From NCBI GenBank assembly GCA_024277695.1, contig JAJRUR010000277.1, forward strand, positions 1-10,251: a DNA stretch of 10,251 nucleotides, in the 5' to 3' direction. The position numbers were made by a program, and so were the translations under genes. Below are positions 1 to 7,400 of the stretch, in pieces. Positions within the stretch are counted from its first letter, which is position 1, and the number at the start of each line of letters is the position of its first letter. The DNA is from Bacteroidota bacterium. GTDB taxonomy: Bacteria > Bacteroidota > Bacteroidia > Chitinophagales > Saprospiraceae. Under the pieces are notes generated by a model. It searched no databases and was not told the origin of the DNA. It saw only the letters and a list, made by a program, of their open reading frames with translations.

Positions 1-309
1 ATAGAAAAAATAACATCTCTCGACGATATCGAGGAGCAGCGTAAACAGTTCGATTTCTTCTCAGAAGCATTGATCAAATCGGTCAAAGTTTTTGGGATTC
101 CAAAAGACAAATATTATGTACAGCACTGTCCCATGGCCAATGATAACCAAGGTGCAGACTGGATCAGTAAAGAAAAAGCTATAAAAAATCCGTACTTCGG
201 CGAAAAAATGCTCACTTGTGGTATCATACAAGACAGCATCACAAAGGATTTTAAAAATCCTCCGATGGAGCAAGCATCCCTACCCCGCACGACAGGACAT
301 AATCACTAA
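1..309 (+). CDS. DUF3347 domain protein, C-terminal part (5' end outside window)
   Basis: The frame is open from base 1 and ends at the TAA at 307-309, so only the last 102 residues are present. The piece begins in a helical stretch (EEQRKQFDFFSEALIKSVKVFG). It then carries the typical DUF3347 ending: YVQHCPMANDNQGADW, a KAIKNPYFGEKMLTCG segment, and a short His-containing tail (TTGHNH). DUF3347 is a periplasmic or envelope domain. It occurs alone or at the end of RND-efflux adaptor subunits and is linked to copper and other soft-metal handling. The conserved HCPM, the Met of EKML and the following Cys are plausible ligands; this is inference from residue type. A TTG at 70-72 could be mistaken for a start, but the domain clearly runs upstream of it. 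The gene 32 bases downstream encodes a metal-binding lipoprotein, which supports a shared metal role. Whether the full protein is a stand-alone DUF3347 protein or an adaptor fusion cannot be seen. Confidence 0.85.
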   Translation: MEKITSLDDIEEQRKQFDFFSEALIKSVKVFGIPKDKYYVQHCPMANDNQGADWISKEKAIKNPYFGEKMLTCGIIQDSITKDFKNPPMEQASLPRTTGHNH

Positions 310-341
310 AAGTATTCTTTAATCTGCTAAATACATAAACT

Positions 342-599
342 ATGAAATTATTAAAAATCACATCGCTCTTCATCCTATTCTTCGGACTACAGTTCGTTAT
401 GAGTTCCTGCGGGTCCAAAACAAAAACAGACCAACATAATCATGACCAAGACAAAATGGAGATGAAAGACCACTCTGCAGAAATGTACGCTTGTCCCATG
501 CACCCGGAAGTCAAAGGAGCCGAAGGTGACAAATGCTCCAAATGCGGAATGCCTCTACAAATGATGGACAAAGATGACCATAAAGGTCACAAGCACTAA
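342..599 (+). CDS. Small heavy-metal-binding-domain lipoprotein (85 aa)
   Basis: The protein starts with a lipoprotein signal peptide: basic MKLLK, a hydrophobic core at residues 6-20, and a lipobox ending at Cys23 (VMSSC). It should therefore be a lipidated envelope protein. After a His/Asp/Lys/Met-rich linker (residues 27-46) comes a compact heavy-metal-binding domain at residues 49-72: YACPMHPEV, then CSKCGMPL, with Cys51, Met53, His54, Cys65, Cys68 and Met70 as likely ligands. A His-rich tail (DDHKGHKH) closes the protein. This YHS-like domain is also found at the N-terminus of copper P-type ATPases and in RND adaptors. The stand-alone lipoprotein form is common in Bacteroidota metal-resistance loci. 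It follows the DUF3347 gene by 32 bases and is probably co-transcribed with it. A periplasmic metal-buffering or metal-delivery role, most likely for copper, is inferred. The ATG at 342 is the only start that keeps the signal peptide intact. Confidence 0.9.
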   Translation: MKLLKITSLFILFFGLQFVMSSCGSKTKTDQHNHDQDKMEMKDHSAEMYACPMHPEVKGAEGDKCSKCGMPLQMMDKDDHKGHKH

Positions 600-617
600 A
601 GTATAGTTTTTGAATAG

Positions 618-654
618 CATAGAGGGCTCATTTCGGTGCGCTCTCTATGTTTTT
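618..654 (+). terminator. Rho-independent terminator after the metal-handling genes
   Basis: A 10-bp stem with one G-T wobble pairs 618-627 (CATAGAGGGC) with 640-649 (GCTCTCTATG) across a 12-base loop. It is followed at once by a run of five T (650-654). It lies 18 bases after the lipoprotein stop codon, where the transcript should end. This is the best terminator in the window. Confidence 0.75.
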
Positions 655-679
655 GCTCGAATAGCTTTGACAGAAGTCC

Positions 680-835
680 ATGCTCTTTATAGTGCTTTTT
701 TTGGCACTATGATTTTTGGCTCTATTGTTCAGAAACACATACGCTGAACCCCTCAGAGATACTACCGTTCCAGTGCAACAGGACACCGGACAATGGTTTG
801 TATATCTATCTGATAATCTGATATCCATATATTAG
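680..835 (+). pseudogene. Possible remnant of a small exported peptide, interrupted by TGA
   Basis: In one frame from the ATG at 680 the sequence reads MLFIVLFLAL, a TGA at 710-712, then FLALLFRNTYAEPLRD and on to a TAG at 833-835. If the TGA is read as a sense codon, the result is a 51-codon peptide with a hydrophobic signal-like segment, a TYA-EP site resembling a signal peptidase cut, and a short mature part (residues about 22-51). Nothing in it was recognised. The hydrophobic run may simply come from the T-rich hairpin at 687-717. TGA is used as a normal stop for the pyruvate carboxylase gene here, so recoding of the whole genome is unlikely. This is listed as a tentative remnant only. 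Confidence 0.15.
687..717 (+). terminator. Second hairpin with T-tract, possible back-up terminator
   Basis: ATAGTGC (689-695) pairs perfectly with GCACTAT (704-710) around a T-rich 8-base loop. The stem can be extended by a wobble pair and an A-T pair (687-688 with 711-712) and is followed by five T (713-717). It lies 33 bases after the first terminator and could catch read-through. The stem is A/T-rich and the loop is mostly T, so it is weaker than the first. It overlaps a possible small broken ORF (680-835). Confidence 0.4.
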
Positions 836-836
836 T

Positions 837-844
837 TATATTTG
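837..844 (+). promoter_or_regulatory. Candidate -7 promoter element for the acyltransferase operon
   Basis: TATATTTG at 837-844 fits the Bacteroidota -7 consensus TAnnTTTG exactly and lies 40 bases before the MBOAT start codon, downstream of both terminators. No convincing TTTG-type -33 box was found at the usual distance: the nearest TTTG (797-800) is too far away. In such A/T-rich DNA an eight-base match with two free positions may be chance. Confidence 0.35.
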
Positions 845-884
845 TCATTTGAAAAGCGACTAAAAAGCAATATTAAAATCGGGC

Positions 885-2330
885 ATGTTATTTGATTCTG
901 TCGAATATTTTATTTTTTTTCCGGTAGTTTTTTTACTTTACTGGCTAGTATTTAGCAAAAAGATTAGATATCGAAATGCGTTCATCCTCGCGACGAGTTA
1001 TCTATTCTATGGTTGGTGGGATCCGCGATTTTTGATACTCATCATAGCCAGTTCGGCAGTAGATTATTGGTGTGGCTTAAACCTGGACAAAGCCCAAGCC
1101 CCGTCTTTGCGCAAAGTATTTCTATGGATCAGTATCGTTTTTAATTTGGGCATTCTAGCGCTTTTTAAATATTTCAATTTTTTTACAGAGTCTCTGGCTC
1201 AGGGTTTTTCGATGCTCAATATGGACATCAGTTTTACGACTTTGGATGTCGTAGTACCGGTGGGTATCAGTTTTTATACTTTTCAGACGATGAGCTATAC
1301 GATAGATGTGTATAGACGACGAATGCCTGCCACAAAAAATTGGCTGACATTTTTCTGCTATGTGAGTTTTTTTCCACAACTGGTAGCCGGACCTATCGAG
1401 CGTGCTCGTAAGCTTGTGCCACAGTTTGAGCGACTGCACAAGTTTTCTTATGCCGGTGTTACCGAGGGTGCTCGATTTATTTTATGGGGGCTTTTTAAAA
1501 AAATAGTCATAGCAGATGCCTTGGGACTAGCGGTCAATATTATTTTTGATATGCCCGAATACTTTAGAGGCTCTGAGCTTTATTTGGGATCCTTGTTTTT
1601 TGGGATGCAACTCTACTGTGATTTTTCGGCGTATTCGGATATAGCGATCGGGTCGGCTCGTATGATGGGATTTGATTTGATGCGCAATTTCAAATATCCG
1701 TTCTTTTCTTTTAATGTAGCCGAGTTTTGGCGTAGGTGGCATATCTCGCTGACGACCTGGCTGAGAGATTACGTATTTAATGCCATACGAATACCCAAAG
1801 GACGGTTTTATTATTTTTTTTATTTGCTCAATGTCCTATTGATTTTTGTACTTATCGGTTTGTGGCATGGTCCCAGGTGGACTTTTGTATTGTACGGGGT
1901 GGCCTATTTTATCCTTTTTGTGCTGTATGCTGCTTATCGCAAGATATTCCGCTTAGATTATTTTGCCCGAACCAAAACCCCACTTCCATTGTATCTAAAA
2001 GTCATCGAAGTAGCACAGGCTACATCATTTATCCTAGTCAATGTAGCTATAGCATCTATATTTAGGTCACCGGATCTGGAGACACTTAAGATATATTGGA
2101 GTCGGATGCTATCGTGGTCGTTTTTTACGATGCCTCGATATAAATTGTTAGCACCTCTAGGCATGATTGTGTTGTTTTTGATGTGGGAGGGCTTGATGCG
2201 CAAGCATTGGCACGGACTACATTTTCCTAACTTGCCCCTACCGGTGCGGTGGTTTCTGTATCTTGTGGTCGTATTTTTGATACTTTATCATTTTGGTCAG
2301 GGAGATCAGTTTATTTATTTTCAATTTTAA
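885..2330 (+). CDS. AlgI/DltB-like MBOAT family O-acyltransferase
   Basis: A 481-residue polytopic membrane protein with hydrophobic segments along most of its length, as usual for the AlgI/DltB branch of the MBOAT family. Family motifs in order are PVGISFYTFQTMSY (125-138), AGPIERA (168-174), QLYCDFSAYSDIAIG (242-256), FWRRWHISLTTWLRDYV (281-297, with His286) and LIGLWHGPRW (323-332, with the near-invariant His328). It ends in FIYFQF, as many AlgI-type proteins do. These proteins take an acyl group from a cytoplasmic donor and pass it through the membrane to an extracytoplasmic hydroxyl acceptor such as a polysaccharide or teichoic acid. The next gene, 11 bases downstream, encodes a fatty-acid-activating ligase with a fused acyl carrier protein. 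The donor is therefore probably fatty acyl-ACP rather than acetyl. The acceptor is unknown. The 5' end contains T runs of 8 and 7 bases (913-920, 928-934). The ATG at 885 starts directly at the conserved N-terminus (MLFDSVEYFIFFP). Confidence 0.92.
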   Translation: MLFDSVEYFIFFPVVFLLYWLVFSKKIRYRNAFILATSYLFYGWWDPRFLILIIASSAVDYWCGLNLDKAQAPSLRKVFLWISIVFNLGILALFKYFNFFTESLAQGFSMLNMDISFTTLDVVVPVGISFYTFQTMSYTIDVYRRRMPATKNWLTFFCYVSFFPQLVAGPIERARKLVPQFERLHKFSYAGVTEGARFILWGLFKKIVIADALGLAVNIIFDMPEYFRGSELYLGSLFFGMQLYCDFSAYSDIAIGSARMMGFDLMRNFKYPFFSFNVAEFWRRWHISLTTWLRDYVFNAIRIPKGRFYYFFYLLNVLLIFVLIGLWHGPRWTFVLYGVAYFILFVLYAAYRKIFRLDYFARTKTPLPLYLKVIEVAQATSFILVNVAIASIFRSPDLETLKIYWSRMLSWSFFTMPRYKLLAPLGMIVLFLMWEGLMRKHWHGLHFPNLPLPVRWFLYLVVVFLILYHFGQGDQFIYFQF

Positions 2331-2341
2331 TCTACAGCTAT

Positions 2342-4339
2342 ATGAGTCGTTCTTTTGTAGGTAAGACATTTAATTCTTTGGTAGAGGTAGTATATGAGTT
2401 TGTCCAAGACTATCCCGATTTTGTGATTTATAGAGACATTACGGAAAAAGAAGAAAGGATACATACATATACCAGCCTCCACCGGCGAGCAAAAGAGATC
2501 GCCTTTCATCTCAAGGACACCGTCCAAAAAGGAGATCGGGTCATTTTACTTTTTCACAACAGCCTATCCTTTGTAGAGGCCTTTTTCGGGACCTTGTACG
2601 CCGGAGGCATTCCCGTACCTACTTATCCGCCCCTCAATGCCACCTCTGCCGAACGGCTCGCACATATATTTAAAGATAGCGGGTCCAAATGTATCATGAC
2701 CTATACACCACTATACCAAAAGATACAGGAGTTGTACGTAGAGCAGGACTACAATATCTATAATGTCGATGAAATACATCATGCACATCCGCCCGATCCC
2801 GAGATAGCTATCACTGAAGATGATATCGCCTTTATCCAATATACTTCCGGATCTACCGGCGAGCCCAAAGGTGTATTGATCACGCATGCCAATGTCATCT
2901 ACAACCTACGCAAAATTCAACTCTCTACAGATCCTGCACTGACCAATATCATCGCTCTTTGGATGCCCAACTATCACGATATGGGCTTGATAGGCGGTAT
3001 TTTGACTTCGGTATGTGACATCGCTACCTTATATATCATGAAGCCCATCGACTTTATCCGCAATCCCTACAGCTGGCTAGAGTTAATTTCAGACAAAAGA
3101 TGTACAGCGAGTCTTGCTCCCAATTTTGCATTTAACTATTGTTACGAAAAGATAAGTGACGAAAAAGTATCTACACTCGACCTGAGTAGTGCTTCGAGTA
3201 TTTTTAATGGCGCTGAGCCGATCAACAAAATGGTTTTTGATAAATTTTTTGCCAAATTTGGCAAAACAGGCATTCGGCCCCAAGCTATCAACTTTTGTTA
3301 TGGACTGGCAGAAGCCACTTTACTCGTCACCGTGGTCGATTATGCTCATGCTGTAGAGTTTTACAATTTTGACGGACAGGCACTAGCAGAAGGTAAGGTC
3401 AAAATAGCCCAACAGCCGGACCAATATGTTGTCACTCTGGCTAACTGTGGACAGACCATGCTCGATACCGTAGTACGCATCGTCCATCCGGAGACTATGG
3501 AGTCCTGTGCCGAAGACGAAGTCGGTGAGATCTGGATCAAAGGTCCACTTGTGGCCCAAGGTTATTATAACAACCCCAAAGAAACTGCCAAAAAATTTGA
3601 CCAGACTATAAAAGACACAGGAGAAAAAGGATTCTTTAGGACGGGTGATTTAGGTTTTTTTGTAGATAATAATCTGTTCGTCAGTGGGCGTATCAAGGAT
3701 GTAATCATAGTCAGAGGACGCAATTTCTACCCGCACGATATTGAGTTTTTGGTCCAAGATCTCCACGAGGGCATCAAAAAAGAGAATGTAGTAGCTTTCG
3801 GAATCCAACATGAAGAATCCGAAGAAATCGCCATACTTGCTGAGCTCAATCGACCAAAAAAATATGTCGGACAATATGAAGAAATCGCCAATATCATCCG
3901 CTCAAAAGTTGCTCGAACTATAGGAGTGATGCCGGCGACGATCATATTTGCCGAAAGCAGAAGTATCCCACGTACTACCAGTGGAAAAATAAAACGCAAC
4001 GAAACCAAAAATTTATTTCTAAACGATGATATCCAAATCATCTATCAATTTAATCCAAATCAAAACAAAATGAGTACAAAAAAATCTAATCTCGTCCTCG
4101 AAGGCATTCAGAAATGGATAGTAGATGAACTAGCCAAAATCTCCGGAATGAAGGCTGAAGAAATCAAAACAGATGTCAAATTTGAGCACTTGGGCATCGA
4201 CTCACTCTCTATGGCAGAACTCGCCGAAAAAATCGAATCCAAAATTGATGTCGAACTGCCCGTGGATCTCCTTTGGGAGCATCCTACCATCGAGTCGGTG
4301 GCTGAAGCCATTTTGGACTATCAGACCAAAAATACATAA
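2342..4339 (+). CDS. Fatty-acyl-AMP ligase fused to an acyl carrier protein (FAAL-ACP)
   Basis: A 665-residue cytoplasmic enzyme in two parts. Residues 1 to about 565 form an ANL-superfamily adenylating domain of the FAAL type: P-loop-like YTSGSTGEPKG (167-177), MPNYHDMGLIGG (from 208), SLAPNFAFNYC, YGLAEATLLVT, RTGDLGF (433-439), GRIKDVIIVRGRNFYPHDIE, and the catalytic lysine K549 in RTTSGKIKR. Residues about 577-665 are a carrier domain with the phosphopantetheine serine S621 in LGIDSL. FAALs make acyl-AMP and load it on a carrier thiol rather than on CoA. Here the carrier is attached, so the protein should load itself. A GTG at 2249 extends the frame upstream, but it lies inside the MBOAT gene. 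The ATG at 2342, 11 bases after the MBOAT stop, begins the family-typical N-terminus. The close spacing implies an operon in which this protein supplies acyl groups to the MBOAT. A Met at residue 577 (base 4070) marks the start of the carrier part. Fatty-acid chain length cannot be told. Confidence 0.92.
   Translation: MSRSFVGKTFNSLVEVVYEFVQDYPDFVIYRDITEKEERIHTYTSLHRRAKEIAFHLKDTVQKGDRVILLFHNSLSFVEAFFGTLYAGGIPVPTYPPLNATSAERLAHIFKDSGSKCIMTYTPLYQKIQELYVEQDYNIYNVDEIHHAHPPDPEIAITEDDIAFIQYTSGSTGEPKGVLITHANVIYNLRKIQLSTDPALTNIIALWMPNYHDMGLIGGILTSVCDIATLYIMKPIDFIRNPYSWLELISDKRCTASLAPNFAFNYCYEKISDEKVSTLDLSSASSIFNGAEPINKMVFDKFFAKFGKTGIRPQAINFCYGLAEATLLVTVVDYAHAVEFYNFDGQALAEGKVKIAQQPDQYVVTLANCGQTMLDTVVRIVHPETMESCAEDEVGEIWIKGPLVAQGYYNNPKETAKKFDQTIKDTGEKGFFRTGDLGFFVDNNLFVSGRIKDVIIVRGRNFYPHDIEFLVQDLHEGIKKENVVAFGIQHEESEEIAILAELNRPKKYVGQYEEIANIIRSKVARTIGVMPATIIFAESRSIPRTTSGKIKRNETKNLFLNDDIQIIYQFNPNQNKMSTKKSNLVLEGIQKWIVDELAKISGMKAEEIKTDVKFEHLGIDSLSMAELAEKIESKIDVELPVDLLWEHPTIESVAEAILDYQTKNT
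4070..4339 (+). other. Acyl carrier domain with a possible internal start codon
   Basis: This is the 3' part of the FAAL-ACP gene. The carrier domain (89 residues) begins at an in-frame ATG (MSTKKSNLVLEG) directly after a polar linker (FNPNQNK). The preceding bases (CCAAATCAAAACAAA) are A-rich, as is common before Bacteroidota start codons. The four-helix carrier pattern contains GIDSL at residues 618-622 and a DLLWEHPTIESVAEAIL ending. A separate short ACP might be made from this start in addition to the fusion. This is inference and could not be tested here. Confidence 0.4.
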
Positions 4340-4486
4340 ATGTCGGAACGCATCCTTTTCTACTTAGATCAAGAATTTGACGCTTTTAGATAAAAAGAGC
4401 TCTGCTAAGAATACTTTTTAATCCCAATATATTTACTTTCACGGTGATAAGGAATTCTAAGCAAGCACCAAAACTTTTTTTTTGAC
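4340..4486 (+). other. Spacer between FAAL-ACP and pyruvate carboxylase, with a 17-codon ORF
   Basis: The FAAL-ACP stop TAA is followed without a gap, in the same frame, by an ATG and 17 codons (MSERILFYLDQEFDAFR) ending at 4393. The peptide matches nothing recognised and may be chance. After it, AAAAAG (4392-4397) could pair with CTTTTT (4414-4419), a weak A/T hairpin that is at best a poor terminator. TATATTTA at 4428-4435 is one base off the Bacteroidota -7 consensus and could serve the carboxylase gene. A run of nine T (4475-4483) lies three bases before the carboxylase start. Confidence 0.3.
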
Positions 4487-7400
4487 ATGATCAGATCTAT
4501 CAAAAAGCTACTCGTAGCTAATAGGAGCGAGATAGCTATCCGAGTATTTCGGGCTGCAGCTGAACTCGAAATAGAAACAGTTGCGGTGTACACTTACGAG
4601 GACAGATATTCGCTACATCGCTATAAGGCAGATGAAGCATATCAGATCGGTCCCGATGAAGAAGCTCTCAAGCCCTATCTCGATATCAACGAAATCATCC
4701 GAGTGGCAAAAAACTGTGGAGTAGATGCCATACATCCCGGGTATGGATTTCTTTCCGAAAATATAGATTTTGTCCGTAGGTGCAAGCAAGAAGGCATCAT
4801 TTTCATCGGTCCTTCTGCAGATGTCATGGCATCTTTGGGTGACAAAATACAAGCCAAAGAACTCGCACGAGAGGCCGGTGTGCCACTGATCGAAGGCAGT
4901 ATCCAAGCGATGACAGACCAGGATGCCTTATTGGCTACAGCCAAAAAGATAGGCTACCCCGTCATCATAAAATCTTCAGCCGGAGGAGGAGGTCGAGGCA
5001 TTCGTGTGGCTCATACTGCAGAAGAATTGCTCAGTATGTACCAAGAAGCAAAAACAGAGGCACTCAAAGCATTTGGAAATGATGAAATATTCGTAGAGCG
5101 TTATTTGCACAATCCCAGACATATCGAAGTCCAAATACTTGCCGACCAACATGGTCAGTTAGTACATCTCTTTGAGAGGGATTGTTCCGTTCAGCGCAGA
5201 TTTCAAAAGGTAGTCGAAGTAGCACCTGCAAAAAATCTAAAAACGCAGACCAAACAAAAACTTTACGACTATGCATTGGCTATAGCCAAAAAAGCCAAAT
5301 ATACACACGCAGGCACCGTCGAATTTTTGGTAGACCAACAAGAAAATATCTTTTTTATCGAAGTCAATCCGCGTATACAAGTCGAGCATACGGTCACCGA
5401 ACAGGTCACAGGTATTGATATCGTCCGAGCCCAAATATTGATAGCCATGGGATATAGACTTGAGGATAATCCCATCAGTATAGAAGGGCAAAAAAGTATA
5501 AAGTGCAAAGGTTTTGCCATCCAATGTCGCATCACTACTGAAGACCCTGCCAACGGATTCAAACCGGACTATGGTACCATCATCGCATATCGTAGTGCAG
5601 CCGGATTTGGGATCCGACTCGATGGAGGCAGTACGTATGTAGGTGCAAAAATCAGCCCTTTTTATGACAGTATGCTCGTCAAAGTTACGGCTTGGGGTAG
5701 AAGCCTCGAGGGTACTGCTCGTAAGATGAAAAGAGCCCTCAGAGAGTTCAGAATCAGAGGTGTCAAAACGAATGTAGGTTTCTTACTCAATCTAGTCCAG
5801 CATGAAGACTTTCAGAAAGGCAATACGCACATCAATTTTATCAATGAGCATCTGTACCTTACCCAATCACCCGAAGGCAAAAATCGAGGCACTAAACTCC
5901 TCCGATACCTATCCAATGTCATCGTCAACGGACACCCCGATATCAAATCAGTAGATCCGAAAATACGTTTCAGAAAACCCCAAGTACCCGAGTACAAAAA
6001 ATATACACCCTATCCCGACGGAAGTAAACAACAGCTCGATCAGATGGGTCCGGAGGCTTTTGCCAAATGGATAGCTGCCCAAAACCAAATCCTATATACA
6101 GATACGACGTTTAGAGATGCTCACCAATCCCTTCTAGCTACTCGTATGCGTAGCTACGATATGCTCCAAGTGGCCGAACCCTTTGCTAAGGCACATGCCA
6201 AAGATCTCTTTTCGATGGAAGTGTGGGGGGGAGCTACTTTTGACGTCTGTATGCGCTTCCTCAAAGAAGACCCGTGGAGACGCTTGACCGAAATCCGCAA
6301 AGCCGTACCCAATATACTGCTCCAAATGCTCCTCAGAGCCTCCAATGCCGTAGGATATACCAGCTATCCGGACAATCTCGTGGAACGATTTATCATAGAA
6401 GCTTGGAATGATGGAGAAGGCATCGATGTATTTAGAATATTTGACTCCCTCAATTGGGTAGAAGCTATGAAGACGAGTATTCGTACAGTACGCAACGAAA
6501 CCAATGCCCTCGCAGAAGTCTGTATCTGCTATACCGGTGATGTCAGCAATCCCAATGAAAAAAAGTTTGACCTCAGGTATTATATCGATCTTGCTCGCCA
6601 ACTCGAGGACGAGGGAGCACACATTCTATGTATCAAGGATATGGCAGGACTCATAAAACCTAGAGCTGCTACTGAGCTGATCACAGCGCTCAAATCTGCA
6701 GTAGATATCCCCATCCACCTCCATACCCATGACACTTCATCTATCCAAGCTGCCAGCTATCTATGCGCCATAGATGCCGGTGTAGATATCATCGATGTAG
6801 CTATCAGTTCGATGTCAGGATTGACTTCGCAACCCAATTTTAATTCTATCGTCGCCATGATGCAAGGACATCCGAGGGAGCGACAAATGGATCTCCAATC
6901 CCTCCATGCTTTTTCTACTTATTGGGAAGACATACGACCCATTTATCACCCTTTTGAGACTGAACTCAAGGCAGGTACAGCCGAAGTGTATCAGCACGAA
7001 ATCCCCGGCGGACAATACTCCAATCTCCGACCTCAAGCTCGTGGATTGGGATTGGAAGATCAGTTTGAGACCATCAAGAAAAATTTTGTCATAGCCAATG
7101 AACTCTTCGGAGGCCTCATCAAAGTCACACCCTCATCCAAAGTAGTAGGAGATATGGCGATGTTTATGACTTCTAACCAACTGTCCAAAGAAGACATCCT
7201 AACCAAAGGAGATACCCTCTCATTTCCAGATAGTGTAAAGGCTCTTATGCGTGGTGATTTAGGACAAATCAAAGGTGGTTTTCCGCCAAAGATCCAAAAA
7301 ATCATACTCAAAGACGAACCGGCATACACCGATAGACCCAATGCCCATCTGCAAGCTATTGATTTTGACAAAGAATTCAAACTATTTACTCAAACCTTCG

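Noticed and set aside
628..828. 66-codon minus-strand ORF in the gap before the MBOAT gene
   Set aside because: It overlaps the hairpins at 618-717, shows no recognisable domain or signal peptide, and has no promoter or neighbour on that strand.
2249..2341. Upstream GTG start giving a 31-residue longer FAAL
   Set aside because: It lies inside the MBOAT coding region in another frame, and the extra residues do not fit the FAAL N-terminus; the ATG at 2342 fits operon spacing and family length.
3727..4041. 104-codon minus-strand ORF opposite the FAAL domain
   Set aside because: It overlaps the conserved FAAL C-terminal motifs on the other strand and resembles no known family; it is a shadow frame.
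2342..4339. Reading the ligase as DltA (D-alanine activation) or as a CoA ligase
   Set aside because: YTSGSTGEPKG, LWMPNYHDMGLIGG, APNFAFNYC, YGLAEATLLV and RGRNFYPHDIE are the FAAL pattern, and the attached carrier domain makes transfer to CoA unlikely.
6134..6622. 162-codon minus-strand ORF opposite pyruvate carboxylase
   Set aside because: It lies wholly inside the intact, highly conserved carboxyltransferase region, and its protein is low in recognisable features; it is a shadow frame.
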